A DNA stretch of 64,000 nt from Lysinibacillus xylanilyticus. GTDB taxonomy: Bacteria; Bacillota; Bacilli; Bacillales_A; Planococcaceae. The DNA lies in the NCBI RefSeq assembly GCF_001708185.1, contig NZ_MDDN01000005.1, positions 160,521 to 224,520 of the forward strand. Reading direction: 5' to 3'. The notes beneath the pieces are model-generated. The model had not been told where the DNA came from and did no database searches. It was given only the letters and a program-made list of their open reading frames with translations. This document shows, one piece after another, positions 42,266-50,367 of this stretch (positions are counted from its first letter, which is position 1; each line of letters begins with the position of its first letter). The translations under genes were made by a program, and so were the position numbers.

Positions 42266-42302
42266 CAACAATTCTTTGTTATGCAAATCTTGATAATTAT
42301 CA

Positions 42303-42325
42303 TAGCACCATTATTAGAATTGTCA
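42303..42325 (-). promoter_or_regulatory. Promoter of the tyrS T-box transcript
   Basis: Minus strand TTGACA (about 42319-42324) followed after 16 bp by TATGAT (about 42297-42303). It lies some 60 bp upstream of the T-box start AAGCGTTGAAGAG, the usual distance for T-box leaders. The family A tail lies just upstream at 42362-42411. Confidence 0.7.
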
Positions 42326-42422
42326 ATAAATTTATTTATCTCCATAAAATGTGATTGATTTACGCTACGCTTTCGGTACAAAAAACACTTGCTGAAAGAA
42401 GTTAAATTAACGATTACACCCG

Positions 42423-42770
42423 CTATTTCTCCCAAAGCTCGATCAGTCGACCTTCAGGATCTTTTATCCAAATAAACTGTCCAAATTCACTAACCTCTTT
42501 TTTCTTTACAAGAGGTACACCAATATGTTCAAGATGCTGTATAGTCTCGTCTAGATCATGCACTTGGAAATTTAACATCACCTGTTGTTCTGTTGGAAAA
42601 TAACTGTCATTCTCACTAAAGAAAGAAAAGATAGTCTCATTTCCTAATTGAGGTTTAATCACAGTCCCATTCCAATCTCCCATTTCAATCTTCAGCACTT
42701 CACTGTACCATTTTTTCACAACGTCCAGATTCTCCGTTCTCCAAAATATTCCTCCGAAACCTTTTATCAT
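42423..42770 (-). CDS. VOC family protein (glyoxalase/bleomycin-resistance fold)
   Basis: A 115-residue single VOC module: GFGGIFWRTENLDVVKKWY at the N-terminus, VMLNFQVHDLDETIQHLEHIGVP (in part FQVHDLDETIQHLEHIG) in the middle and the C-terminal metal-ligand region FIWIKDPEGRLIELWE. Such proteins act as metal-dependent lyases, dioxygenases or drug-binding proteins; this one could form a homodimer. No specific function can be assigned. AGGGG precedes the ATG at 42770. Confidence 0.83.
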   Translation of the reverse strand: MIKGFGGIFWRTENLDVVKKWYSEVLKIEMGDWNGTVIKPQLGNETIFSFFSENDSYFPTEQQVMLNFQVHDLDETIQHLEHIGVPLVKKKEVSEFGQFIWIKDPEGRLIELWEK

Positions 42771-42839
42771 CGTATCTAACCCCTGTCTTTCTTTAAATTT
42801 AATCCCTTCTTTTACTATACTGCTCCGTTCGTATTATAA

Positions 42840-42873
42840 GGTCAGCCAGATATTTCTGGTTGACCATTTTTTA
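42840..42873 (+). terminator. Orphan plus-strand terminator
   Basis: GGTCAGCCAGA (42840-42850) / TCTGGTTGACC (42855-42865), then ATTTTTTATA. No plus-strand gene lies upstream, so it is probably left from a lost or rearranged gene. Confidence 0.7.
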
Positions 42874-42889
42874 TATGGTTTTATTATAG

Positions 42890-43110
42890 TAGTAGCCAGG
42901 CTAGAACGTAACTGCTCGTGGGGCTTGACCCCGTCAACTAAACCGTTCGCCCCCTACTTGTAGAAACATGATTGAGGCTGGTTGGGGCTTAGATCCCGTA
43001 TAACAAGCGAAGCTATGACACTGCATGGAGGATTAGGGGTAACTGGCTAGCGATCTTCAGTAATAGCTTATTACTTCGGCTACGTTTAGAAACAGATCGC
43101 CGATTTTGTC
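42890..43110. other. Structured non-coding segment, possible IS remnant
   Basis: GC-richer than its flanks and without an ORF. Successive hairpins: GGGG-CTTGA-CCCC (about 42918-42930), and an outer GCGATCT (43050-43056) / AGATCGC (43095-43101) pair enclosing AGTAATA-GCT-TATTACT. It reads like the non-coding end of an IS110-type element where bridge RNAs are encoded, but no transposase frame is present, so the origin is an inference. Confidence 0.4.
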
Positions 43111-43530
43111 ATCCAAAATTTTGTCGATAAGTATTCTTTTGAACTTATCAATTTTTGTTCTATTTATTACAAAAATTGATAAAAAGCAAAGAAGGCGGAA
43201 AACACGATTTAAATTAGGAACTATTTCATGTAGATATGAACACAAAATATTGATTAAGTGAAAGATAGTAACTTATTACACTATAAAAACAAGCAAAATT
43301 AAAACAAATTTCTCGGAAGTAATAGATAATTTACTGACTTTCCCTAATTTTTGTTCAATTATTAACAAAACTTGATTTCTTAATATTCATAACTAATGAT
43401 ATGTTATTAACATACCCGGGGAAAAGTAAAAAAAAGAGGAACATGAAAAAGATTGATAGCAATGAACAAAAGAATGTTCAGAATGCGTAGGTAAGCAAAC
43501 GGAAACTACTAACGAAAGGAATGATAAATT
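43111..43530. other. AT-rich region without a supported gene
   Basis: About 420 bp of low-complexity AT-rich DNA. A minus-strand ORF at 43057-43245 has no SD and overlaps the structured segment, so I do not call it. AAAGGA at about 43514-43519 is the SD of the small membrane gene that follows. Confidence 0.4.
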
Positions 43531-43728
43531 ATGCTTAAAAAAATAAGACTAATGTTATCAGGAGTTTTAGGCATAATGGCTTTTTTTTCGCTTCTAACCT
43601 TTTTAAAAATAATTGATATCCCTAATTTTATTTCAAATATCCCTTATTCTATTCCCTTTGTTTTTATTATCGTTTTATTATTAATTGTTTCATTATTGGA
43701 AAAAAAAAATCTTAATAAAAATATGTAA
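43531..43728 (+). CDS. Small two-helix membrane protein
   Basis: A 65-residue protein with two hydrophobic helices (about 7-27 and 37-57) and a basic C-terminus (EKKNLNKNM). I do not recognise the family, though DUF3953/YczI-like small proteins have a similar layout. AAAGGA lies 9 bp before the ATG. Its 3' end overlaps the convergent minus-strand frame at 43693-43968 by 36 bp, which is unusual and suggests that at least one of the two is decayed. Confidence 0.55.
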   Translation: MLKKIRLMLSGVLGIMAFFSLLTFLKIIDIPNFISNIPYSIPFVFIIVLLLIVSLLEKKNLNKNM

Positions 43729-44101
43729 TTCTAACAGTTCTCTTCGCAACAAAGCCATATAGTCTTGTTCTTCTGGCGACCGCTGATAGATACGGTTATA
43801 GTGACTGTAAGCTTCCAGCAATTCTTTATTGACCCTTTCACTTGGATGTTTTCGTTCCTCTTTTATTATATTAATTGCTCCTCCTAACAAATGAAATAAT
43901 TTTGCGCCTTCCAGTTCCACTGATAACAATCGAATACGCTTTTTCTTCAACATCCGAATCCTCATCATCCACCCGTATCAAATCACCAACTTCGATGTCA
44001 TCCAAGTTCAATTGCTTATGTATTTCTTTCAGCAATCCGCCATATGAAACCATACGTTTTCGATACAATTCTTCTTCCAAATCTTTGAGCGGACGTTCCA
44101 A
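43693..44101 (-). pseudogene. Hypothetical protein, probably frameshifted into two frames
   Basis: Two overlapping minus-strand frames. The first (44101-43871) reads LEEELYRKRMVSYGGLLKEI and IEVGDLIRVDDEDSDVEEKA, ending in FVRRSN. The second (43968-43693) reads VELEGAKLFHLLGGAINIIK, ERKHPSERVNKELLEAYSHY and YMALLRRELLELHIF. Both are coding-like and fit one protein of about 130-140 residues joined by a single frameshift near 43890-43960. The second has no SD of its own at a usable start. I do not recognise the family. Confidence 0.5.
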
Positions 44102-44432
44102 CGAAAGAACGAACTAACGTTGATTCTAAGATGATTTAAACGAACCAATAAAGGAACAACGAGATTGTTCTTGTTTGTACGATTCGTTTTATTACCTATG
44201 GCTCTTAGTAATTTTGATTCAAAAAAATGAGTTAATTGAAACTAGTTTAAACTAATTTACTTTTTCTAATTATCATATTTTCCGCAACATGGGGTCCCGT
44301 CAGATTTATGCGTATAACGTTACAGAAATATACAGGATTTTATGCAAAGTGAAGAACAAACCAACAAGTAAACATACTGCTACATCAACCGTTTGCGCCA
44401 CATGTATAAAAAGATGTATAAACAATGTTCAC

Positions 44433-44478
44433 AAGAAAAGCCACGAAACGTTGATTTAACAACATTTGTGGCTTTTTG
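44433..44478 (+). terminator. Orphan terminator hairpin
   Basis: AAAGCCAC (about 44438-44445) pairs with GTGGCTTTTT (about 44468-44477) around an AACGTTGATTTAACAACATT loop. No intact plus-strand gene precedes it. Confidence 0.6.
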
Positions 44479-44577
44479 ATGTGTTTCCAAACTTTCATTT
44501 GAGAACGTTTATTAGGTTTGTTTTGTATATTGTATAAATCCTTGTTGCACTAAAGCACCTATTAGTGGAATATCAAT

Positions 44578-44731
44578 TTATATTTTATCTCTAATGTCTT
44601 CCAGTATTTCTATTACACGATTGTTTTTTTTCAATAGATTTTAACCTTTTTTCAATTATGCTTGAAGAGAAAAACACAATAAGTACAATAGCTATTCCAA
44701 TTATTAAATCCATTTTAATTGTAAGCGTCAA
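44578..44731 (-). pseudogene. Small membrane protein gene with an A-tract frameshift
   Basis: The minus strand encodes MDLIIGIAIVLIVFFSSSII, EKRLKSIEK, then an A8 tract (plus-strand T8 at 44634-44641). In the present frame it soon stops; with seven A the protein continues NNRVIEILEDIRDKI and stops at 44578-44580. A hydrophobic helix followed by a short coiled-coil tail is a common Bacillus small-protein layout. TTG at 44729-44731 after AGGTGGGG is the likeliest start; ATG at 44713 is an alternative. Confidence 0.6.
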
Positions 44732-44785
44732 ATATTCCCCACCTACTAGTTTAAGTCCCTATCACTATCTTCTTTATTTGTTTGA

Positions 44786-44890
44786 AACACTCCCCAATAC
44801 CGATTGAAAAATAAAGAAGAAATTGATAAAGTCTTGCCATGGTCAACGGATATGCCATCCAGTTGTAGTGTGCCAAAAAAAGTGAGGTAA
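44786..44890 (+). pseudogene. IS66-type transposase (TnpC) C-terminal remnant
   Basis: The plus strand encodes NTPQYRLKNKEEIDKVLPWS then TDMPSSCSVPKKV and a stop at 44888-44890. The LLPWS...LPxxCxxP ending is typical of IS66-family large transposases. Only about 34 residues remain. A terminator hairpin follows. Confidence 0.65.
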
Positions 44891-44905
44891 ACAAAAAATA
44901 ACTCC

Positions 44906-44943
44906 AAAATCAACTTTTATCGTATATTTTGGAGTTACTTTAC
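44906..44943. terminator. Terminator after the IS66 remnant
   Basis: TAACTCCAAAAT pairs with ATTTTGGAGTTA, followed by CTTTACATTT. It is oriented as a plus-strand terminator of the former transposase gene. Confidence 0.65.
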
Positions 44944-44988
44944 ATTTACTTATATACCGGATTGGTACAAATCATATATGTAAATCAA

Positions 44989-45018
44989 AAGGCTTCCAAT
45001 TGTATAGTTGGAAGCCTT
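44989..45018 (-). terminator. Terminator of the MocR-type gene
   Basis: AAAGGCTTCCAA (44989-45000) pairs perfectly with TTGGAAGCCTTT (about 45007-45018) next to the stop codon of the minus-strand MocR-type gene. Confidence 0.8.
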
Positions 45019-46463
45019 TACTTATAACAAGAGTTGATTGCTTTTTGAAGTCGAGAGATCCCTTCAGTAATATCATTTATATCTACTTTTCCATATGATA
45101 GACGGATATAACCATCTTTTGCACCAAAAATACTGCCAGGCATAAAGGCAACTTGTTGTTTTAAACCTTGAATAGTGAGTTGTTTTTCTTGTATAGGTTG
45201 CGTTAATTTTCCCCATATGTAAATGCCACCTGTCGGCACGGGGAATGAGAGTTCCTTCTGTAGGGAGCATTGTAATGCGTCTACCAATACATTTCTTTTT
45301 TGTAATAATTTAGAACGTAGCTGTTGTAAATGTGTTTCAAATGGAACTGTTTCAAAGAATTGTTGCATAATCCATTGCGGAAAGATACTTAAGCCTAATT
45401 CCATTTGGTGCCTTGCATCTGATAATCGTTCAATAACGGACTGAGGAGCAACGAGCCAGCCGATTCGCAAGCCTGGTGCTATCAGTTTAGACAGAGAATG
45501 AACATAAATGACTGTTCCGTTTGTATCGATTGATTTTAATGTTGAACATGTTTGTTCTCTATTTTCTAATGTTAATAAACTAGAAGGGTCATCTTCGACA
45601 ATCGGAATTCGTAAATCGGCACATAAAGATAGAAGTGTTTCTCTTCTTTTTGGATGAAGGAGTGTCCCTGTTGGATTTTGATAATTGGGATTTAAGAAAA
45701 TCATTTTAATCCGGTGCTTTCGATAAAGTTCATGAACATCATCTGGATGAATGCCATGTTCATCAACAGGTAATGGGAAAATGCGAATGCCAGCTGATTG
45801 AAAAAGAGGTAAGGAATAACAATGCGACGGACTTTCAAATGCTACTGCATCACCTGGATTTAATAAACATTGCACAATAAGGTGCAGTGCTTGTTGCGCA
45901 CCGGAAGTAATCATAATCGATTGTTCGGTTGCATCAATTTGTAAATGCTCCTTCATATACTTAGCTACAATTTTTCGTAAAGGAAGATATCCTTGTGGGT
46001 GATCATAGCTTAACGATTGCGTTAGTGGTTGTTGATGCAAAATTGCTTGTAATTGCTGATGCGGAAATAAATCACATCCAAGTTCACCATTTGCAAAATC
46101 AATGATATTTTCATTTTGCTGTACTTCCTCACGAATATAACGAAGTAGTGGTAAGTTAGGTAAAAATGTCCCACCTTCCACAAAACCACTCCAATTCGGT
46201 GCGAATTTTGGTGATACACCCCACATCTGTGTACTCACCCTTGTTCCTTTTCCAGTTGTACTCTCAACAATTCCAATTGCACGTAGTTCATTATAGGCTG
46301 TTGTAATTGTACTTCGATTTACTTGAAGCTGTTCTGCTAGCTTGCGTTCCGAAGGGAGAAAACTCCCTGGTGGAAGCTCTCCGTACATAATACGCCTTTC
46401 AATATAATCAAGAACTTGTAGATAAATCGGAATTTTACTATCTAGATCTAACTTCCATTTCAA
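45018..46463 (-). CDS. MocR-type regulator (GntR HTH plus aminotransferase domain)
   Basis: A 481-residue PLP-dependent regulator. N-terminal HTH: IPIYLQVLDYIERRIMYGEL, LPSERKLAEQLQVNRSTITT. C-terminal aminotransferase-like domain: NPNYQNPTG (about residue 259), VEDDPSSLL (about 289) and the PLP lysine in YVHSLSKLIAPGLRIGW (about 325). Initiation is at TTG (46461-46463), 9 bp after AAGGAG. It is divergent from an EamA transporter and the spacer carries ATTGGCTG repeats, so it likely activates that transporter in response to PLP, a vitamer or an amino acid. Confidence 0.88.
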   Translation of the reverse strand: MKWKLDLDSKIPIYLQVLDYIERRIMYGELPPGSFLPSERKLAEQLQVNRSTITTAYNELRAIGIVESTTGKGTRVSTQMWGVSPKFAPNWSGFVEGGTFLPNLPLLRYIREEVQQNENIIDFANGELGCDLFPHQQLQAILHQQPLTQSLSYDHPQGYLPLRKIVAKYMKEHLQIDATEQSIMITSGAQQALHLIVQCLLNPGDAVAFESPSHCYSLPLFQSAGIRIFPLPVDEHGIHPDDVHELYRKHRIKMIFLNPNYQNPTGTLLHPKRRETLLSLCADLRIPIVEDDPSSLLTLENREQTCSTLKSIDTNGTVIYVHSLSKLIAPGLRIGWLVAPQSVIERLSDARHQMELGLSIFPQWIMQQFFETVPFETHLQQLRSKLLQKRNVLVDALQCSLQKELSFPVPTGGIYIWGKLTQPIQEKQLTIQGLKQQVAFMPGSIFGAKDGYIRLSYGKVDINDITEGISRLQKAINSCYK

Positions 46464-46505
46464 TTGTAACGTCTCCTTGTTCCTTCATTCTAACCATTAT
46501 AGCAA

Positions 46506-46566
46506 ATTGGCTGTGTGAAAAAACAGTGAATTGGCTGGTGTAACAGGGGGCCAATTTCTCTATACT
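46506..46566. promoter_or_regulatory. Candidate MocR operator and EamA promoter
   Basis: Direct repeats ATTGGCTG at 46506-46513 and 46530-46537 (24 bp apart), plus an inverted GGCCAATT at about 46549-46556. TATACT (46561-46566) is a good -10 but there is no good -35, which suits an activator-dependent promoter. MocR regulators commonly bind such spaced direct repeats. Confidence 0.65.
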
Positions 46567-46589
46567 AAATGTGTGAAGGAGAGATTTGG

Positions 46590-47501
46590 ATGAAACAAAA
46601 GCAAATGGAATGGCTCCTAATGTCAGTTGCTTTAGTATGGGGAGCAAACTATTCGATAGGAAAATATGGAGTGGCATATATGTCATCCATTCAATTTAAT
46701 AGTATGCGATTTTTAATTGCATCACCAATTTTGCTACTTATTACCTTTATTATGGAACGTTCATTACGTATAGGGAGGAAAGACTGGTTGAGACTTTTGG
46801 TGGTTGGTATTGTTGGGACAACATTATATCAAACGCTATTTATGCTTTCAGTAAAATATACTTCTGCGACGAACGCCTCATTACTAATTGCGATGTCACC
46901 AATCTTTACAGGGATTTTAGCTGTATTGCATAAACAAGAACGTTTTTCTCTGAAAATACAAATCGGATCTATGCTCTCTTTCGGAGGAGCAGCACTTGTA
47001 CTATTAACTGGGCATACGAACCAATCTGCATATGAATATGCATGGTTTGGAAATATAATTGGATTGGTTGCGTCAATCGCATGGGGCTGGTATCCAATCC
47101 TTGCTCAGCCGCTAATTACAAAATATTCTGCGATGCGAGTAACCGCTTGGTCAACGTTATTAGGAATTGTCCCGCTTGTTTTATACTGCTTAATAAATGT
47201 AGACTCCTTAACATTGCCGTCTGATACGCTAAGTTGGGGATCGTTAGGATATTCTATTATATTTGCAACGATTTTTGGACTAGCAATGTGGTATGTTGGA
47301 ATTAGTAAAATTGGTTCAACAAAAGTAATGGTTTATATGTATCTTGTCCCACTATTTGCAGTTATATTTGCAGCTGTAACGATAGGCGAACAGGTGAATA
47401 TCATGCAATTGTTTGGTGGACTTGTTATTTTCGCTGGGTTATATGTTGTGAAAAAAGGAGCAGTGATAAACCCAGCCCTCAATTTAAAAAAGATAAGTTA
47501 G
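46590..47501 (+). CDS. EamA/DMT family transporter
   Basis: A 303-residue integral membrane protein with ten predicted helices in two EamA repeats. Recognisable parts: LMSVALVWGANYSIGKYGV, FNSMRFLIASPILLLI, SATNASLLIAMSPIFTGILA (in part TNASLLIAMSPIFTGI), and FGLAMWYVGISKIGST followed by LVPLFAVIFAA. It probably exports an amino acid, vitamer or drug. GAAGGAGAG lies before the ATG at 46590. It is divergent from the MocR-type regulator. A terminator follows. Confidence 0.9.
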   Translation: MKQKQMEWLLMSVALVWGANYSIGKYGVAYMSSIQFNSMRFLIASPILLLITFIMERSLRIGRKDWLRLLVVGIVGTTLYQTLFMLSVKYTSATNASLLIAMSPIFTGILAVLHKQERFSLKIQIGSMLSFGGAALVLLTGHTNQSAYEYAWFGNIIGLVASIAWGWYPILAQPLITKYSAMRVTAWSTLLGIVPLVLYCLINVDSLTLPSDTLSWGSLGYSIIFATIFGLAMWYVGISKIGSTKVMVYMYLVPLFAVIFAAVTIGEQVNIMQLFGGLVIFAGLYVVKKGAVINPALNLKKIS

Positions 47502-47506
47502 TATGA

Positions 47507-47538
47507 AAAGTGACCACGTCCTAAGAGTGGTCATTTTT
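47507..47538 (+). terminator. Terminator after the EamA gene
   Basis: GTGACCAC (47508-47515) and GTGGTCAT-TTTTG (about 47527-47538) form a stem followed by T residues. Confidence 0.7.
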
Positions 47539-47540
47539 GT

Positions 47541-47690
47541 TTACAAAACAAGTTTGATTGCTTCATGGCTCGCGTTTGAAAAGGTGTCTAACTCAAATTC
47601 TTCTTTTACAATAGCCGCTAGCTCATCAATTGATTTACGTAAATCTGTTGCCCCTTATGCAAGATATACTTTTTCAATTACGATTTCTGA
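47541..47690 (-). pseudogene. IS66 accessory protein (TnpB/Orf2) remnant
   Basis: The minus strand reads IVIEKVYLA, a stop in place of Cys, then GATDLRKSIDELAAIVKEEF and ELDTFSNASHEAIKLVL before TAA at 47541-47543. KVYLACGATDLRKSIDGLA is the hallmark of IS66 TnpB. Only about 50 of ~115 residues remain and there is an internal stop. Confidence 0.8.
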
Positions 47691-47694
47691 TATC

Positions 47695-47912
47695 ATTCCT
47701 CGTTATGCACACTCATCCAATCATACCTAGCCTTATATGAGATTCGTGTTCCTTGGACCGGTGTTTTACCTTCAGATTCCGCGTCGCCACGGATACCCTT
47801 GCTCTTGGCTAACCTCTTCTTCTGTCTTCGGGGTTCGGGACTTGCACCCTATAGTTGGGCAGCCACTGAGTATGTAAGGAGGTACCTTGTTCGACAGCAA
47901 TAACCGAACAAA
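47695..47912 (-). mobile_element. Group II intron 5' remnant (domain I)
   Basis: On the minus strand: GGGTGCAAGTCCCGAACCC, GAAGAGGTTAGCCAAGAGC, AAGGGTATCCGTGG, CGCGGAATCTGAAGGTAAA, ACACCGGTCCAAGGAACAC, GAATCTCATATAAGGCTAGG. This series matches the conserved domain I of a common bacterial group II intron class as I recall it. No reverse transcriptase, domain V or 3' end is present, so it is a fragment. It abuts the IS66 remnant. Confidence 0.72.
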
Positions 47913-47916
47913 TGTC

Positions 47917-47957
47917 AAACAGACCAAATCTGCCTGAGTTCAGATTTTGGCCTGTTT
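47917..47957. terminator. Stable hairpin downstream of the exported-repeat gene
   Basis: AAACAGACCAAATCTG pairs with CAGATTTTGGCCTGTTT around CCTGAGTT with two mismatches. It lies 100 bp after the stop of the minus-strand gene at 48061 and may terminate the two-component operon, though the T-run is short. Confidence 0.5.
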
Positions 47958-48060
47958 ATGCTCTTCTTTATGATCTTGATCTTGATCATCAATAAACAAC
48001 GTACCCAAGCGAGAGACTTTTATTGATAACCTTCTCCATAATTTTTACTATTTATTTTTG

Positions 48061-48771
48061 CTAAGAAGCTACGGTTGCGCTGAGAGGCTTGGCATCTTTA
48101 AATTTATCTTGAATCTTGGCAATGATGTTCCCTGTCGAGTCGTCAAGCGAAACCGTCAGTTTTTCTTCCTGACCCGTTTGCGGTACATATTTTACAACAA
48201 GTGTTTGAGATCCTGTTTTGTCTACGTTCTTCTTCGCCTGTTCGATCATTTGCGTAAGTATTTCCTTCGGAGGAACGCTTCCCGTAAATCCGATCGCGTT
48301 TTCAGGTTCTGTTCCCGGCTGCACTTTGACAGACACGCTTGTGATGCTACTCGCAGCCGAACCGTTTATCTCCTGCTTGCCTACGGGAGCTGCGGTTGCG
48401 CTAAGAGGCCTAGCATCTTTAAATTTCTTTTGAATCTTGGTAATGATGTTCCCTGTCGAGTCGTCAAGCGAAACCGTCAGTTTTTCTTCCTGACCCATTT
48501 GTGGTACATATTTTACAACAAGTGTTTGAGAACCTGTTTTGTCTACGTTCTTCTTCACCTGTTCAATCATTTGCGTAAGTATTTCCTTCGGAGGAACGCT
48601 TCCCGCAAATCCAATCTCATTTTCAGATTCTATTCCCGGCTGCACTTTGACAGACGTGCTATAAGTGTTGCCAATCTTTCCTCCGAATTGTGCCCCATTT
48701 TCCGCATATGCACTGAGCGGGGCGAGTGCAGTTGCCAATACAAATGTGCCTAACAAAAGTTTTTTCTTCAT
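48061..48771 (-). CDS. Exported protein made of two 107-residue tandem repeats
   Basis: A 236-residue protein with a clear signal peptide (KKKLLLGTFVLATALAPLSAYA). The mature part is two tandem units offset by exactly 107 codons (321 bp): SVKVQPG, GSVPPKEILTQMIEQ, KKNVDKTGSQTLVVKYVPQ, GQEEKLTVSLDDSTGNII, then KFKDA and PLSAT. DNA identity between units is very high, so the duplication is recent. I do not recognise the fold. GGAGGG precedes the ATG at 48771. It lies 121 bp downstream of the histidine kinase gene and is probably a target or sensor partner of that system. Confidence 0.8.
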   Translation of the reverse strand: MKKKLLLGTFVLATALAPLSAYAENGAQFGGKIGNTYSTSVKVQPGIESENEIGFAGSVPPKEILTQMIEQVKKNVDKTGSQTLVVKYVPQMGQEEKLTVSLDDSTGNIITKIQKKFKDARPLSATAAPVGKQEINGSAASSITSVSVKVQPGTEPENAIGFTGSVPPKEILTQMIEQAKKNVDKTGSQTLVVKYVPQTGQEEKLTVSLDDSTGNIIAKIQDKFKDAKPLSATVAS

Positions 48772-48891
48772 GGTGAATCCCTCCATTTTGGTTTGAGGAA
48801 AATTGTTTTTGTTTTTCAATTTCCTCTTGTCTATAAATCTAACAGGGCTAACTGGAGTTGATTTGTAGTTAATCTGGAGTTTGTGTGTATT

Positions 48892-50367
48892 TTACCCGGG
48901 AATATCGGCACTAAATAAAACGCCTTGCTCCGTATTTCTCATTGAAAAATTGATCGACAGAGCTTCGAGTACCATCTTTACAATATATAATCCCAACCCA
49001 CTGCCTCCGGTATTTCGGTTTCTTGATTTTTCCAGACGGTAAAAAGGCTCAAAGATTTGATTGAAAGCATCCTCCGGTATATGGGCGCCTGTATTTAAAA
49101 CTTGAAACTTTAATATTCCGCTCTCCGTCTTTTTTAATTGAATCATCACTTGCTCTGACGAATGGGAATAGACAATCGCATTATGAATCACATTTTTTAA
49201 CGCTTTTTCTAAAAGCTTTGGATCCGTATGAATAAAAAGATCGGCTTCAATATCAATGATTACTCGAATATTTTTCTCCATTGTAAAATAATCGAAGTCT
49301 TTAATAATCGCTCCGATCAATGCAGACAGGTTGATATACTCCGATTTTGGAGAAACGATTTGGTGTTCGAATTTAGATATATGTAGGATGTCATGGATCA
49401 AATGCTCCATGTTTTCCAATATCTTATAGGACCTTCTCAAATACGTATCTCGATCCTTGTAAATGCCAATTTCGTGAATCATCCCGTCAAGCTGCCCTTT
49501 CACAGCTGTAATCGGCGACTTTAGTTCATGGGAAATGACTCCGAATAGCTCCCGACGTTTGGTTTCGATTTGCCTTTCCTTCTCCACTTCGCTTCTTAAT
49601 TTCATATTCGTTGTTTTCAAGTCCTGCATCGTTCTCTGCAATTTTGTCGACATGTCATTTAAGCTATCAGACAGCTCGCCGATTTCATCCGTCAACTTAT
49701 GTTCGATTTTAACCGCAAAGTCCAGATTAGACATTTTCTTGGCCGCCTGGTTAATCGCCAGCAGCGGCTTGGATACGATTCGCGAGTACACCAACGCCCC
49801 GCTAACCGAGACAAAGAAAATAAAAAGGCCGATATAGGGAATCAACATAAGTAATACTTGTGAAGCTTCATTTATCGGCTGCAGTGTTGTATTTACTCTA
49901 AGCGTCAATACACGATCCTTAAAAGCAATTGGTTCGGTAATGATGTATTGATTCGGAGAATGTTCCGTTAGGGGACTGCCCGACGATATAAAAATGGATA
50001 TATCATCCACGGAAGAACCGCTCACAACCGCGCTGCCGCTTGACGAAACAAAATTGGGGTACACGATCTGCTGTTGATCATTAAACAAAAATGGCATAGC
50101 ATTCGTCTTTTGTCCAAATTCATCGAGGCGTTGAAGCGCATCTTGAAAAGAAAGACTATGGGCGTCTGTTATCAATTCCTTTACAGCGGTATCCATTTGC
50201 GCCTTTTTATAGTTTTCGTAAAATATCGGCAGAAAAAAATACAAGGTAGAATAAATAATCGCCGCAGATATAAATAAAAGCAGCGTAGTGACGACAAATA
50301 TTTTCCAGGTTATACTTTTCCAGAAAGCCCGTTTTCGCAGTTTATTGATCAATTTTATATCCCACAC
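48892..50367 (-). CDS. Sensor histidine kinase
   Basis: A 491-residue membrane kinase. TM1 about residues 24-46, an extracellular domain of about 125 residues, TM2 about 175-197, HAMP (SKPLLAINQAAKKMSNLDF), a coiled coil, HisKA with phospho-acceptor in FGVISHELKSPITAVKGQL (about residue 277), N-box KALKNVIHNAIVYSH, and G boxes up to GSGLGLYIVKMVLEAL. The frame opens with GTG at 50365-50367, overlapping the regulator gene by 26 bp; TTG at 50350-50352 with GGTGTGGG upstream is an alternative. Base composition is richer in G+C than the neighbours, as in the whole cassette. Confidence 0.9.
   Translation of the reverse strand: MWDIKLINKLRKRAFWKSITWKIFVVTTLLLFISAAIIYSTLYFFLPIFYENYKKAQMDTAVKELITDAHSLSFQDALQRLDEFGQKTNAMPFLFNDQQQIVYPNFVSSSGSAVVSGSSVDDISIFISSGSPLTEHSPNQYIITEPIAFKDRVLTLRVNTTLQPINEASQVLLMLIPYIGLFIFFVSVSGALVYSRIVSKPLLAINQAAKKMSNLDFAVKIEHKLTDEIGELSDSLNDMSTKLQRTMQDLKTTNMKLRSEVEKERQIETKRRELFGVISHELKSPITAVKGQLDGMIHEIGIYKDRDTYLRRSYKILENMEHLIHDILHISKFEHQIVSPKSEYINLSALIGAIIKDFDYFTMEKNIRVIIDIEADLFIHTDPKLLEKALKNVIHNAIVYSHSSEQVMIQLKKTESGILKFQVLNTGAHIPEDAFNQIFEPFYRLEKSRNRNTGGSGLGLYIVKMVLEALSINFSMRNTEQGVLFSADIPG

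Noticed and set aside
43057..43245. Minus-strand ORF of 62 residues
   Set aside because: No SD, no family pattern, and it overlaps the structured non-coding block.
47503..47730. Plus-strand ORF of 75 residues after EamA
   Set aside because: It is antisense to the IS66 TnpB remnant and starts within the EamA terminator.
48058..48753. Plus-strand ORF of 231 residues
   Set aside because: It is the antisense shadow of the duplicated exported protein gene; its apparent internal repeats simply mirror that gene.
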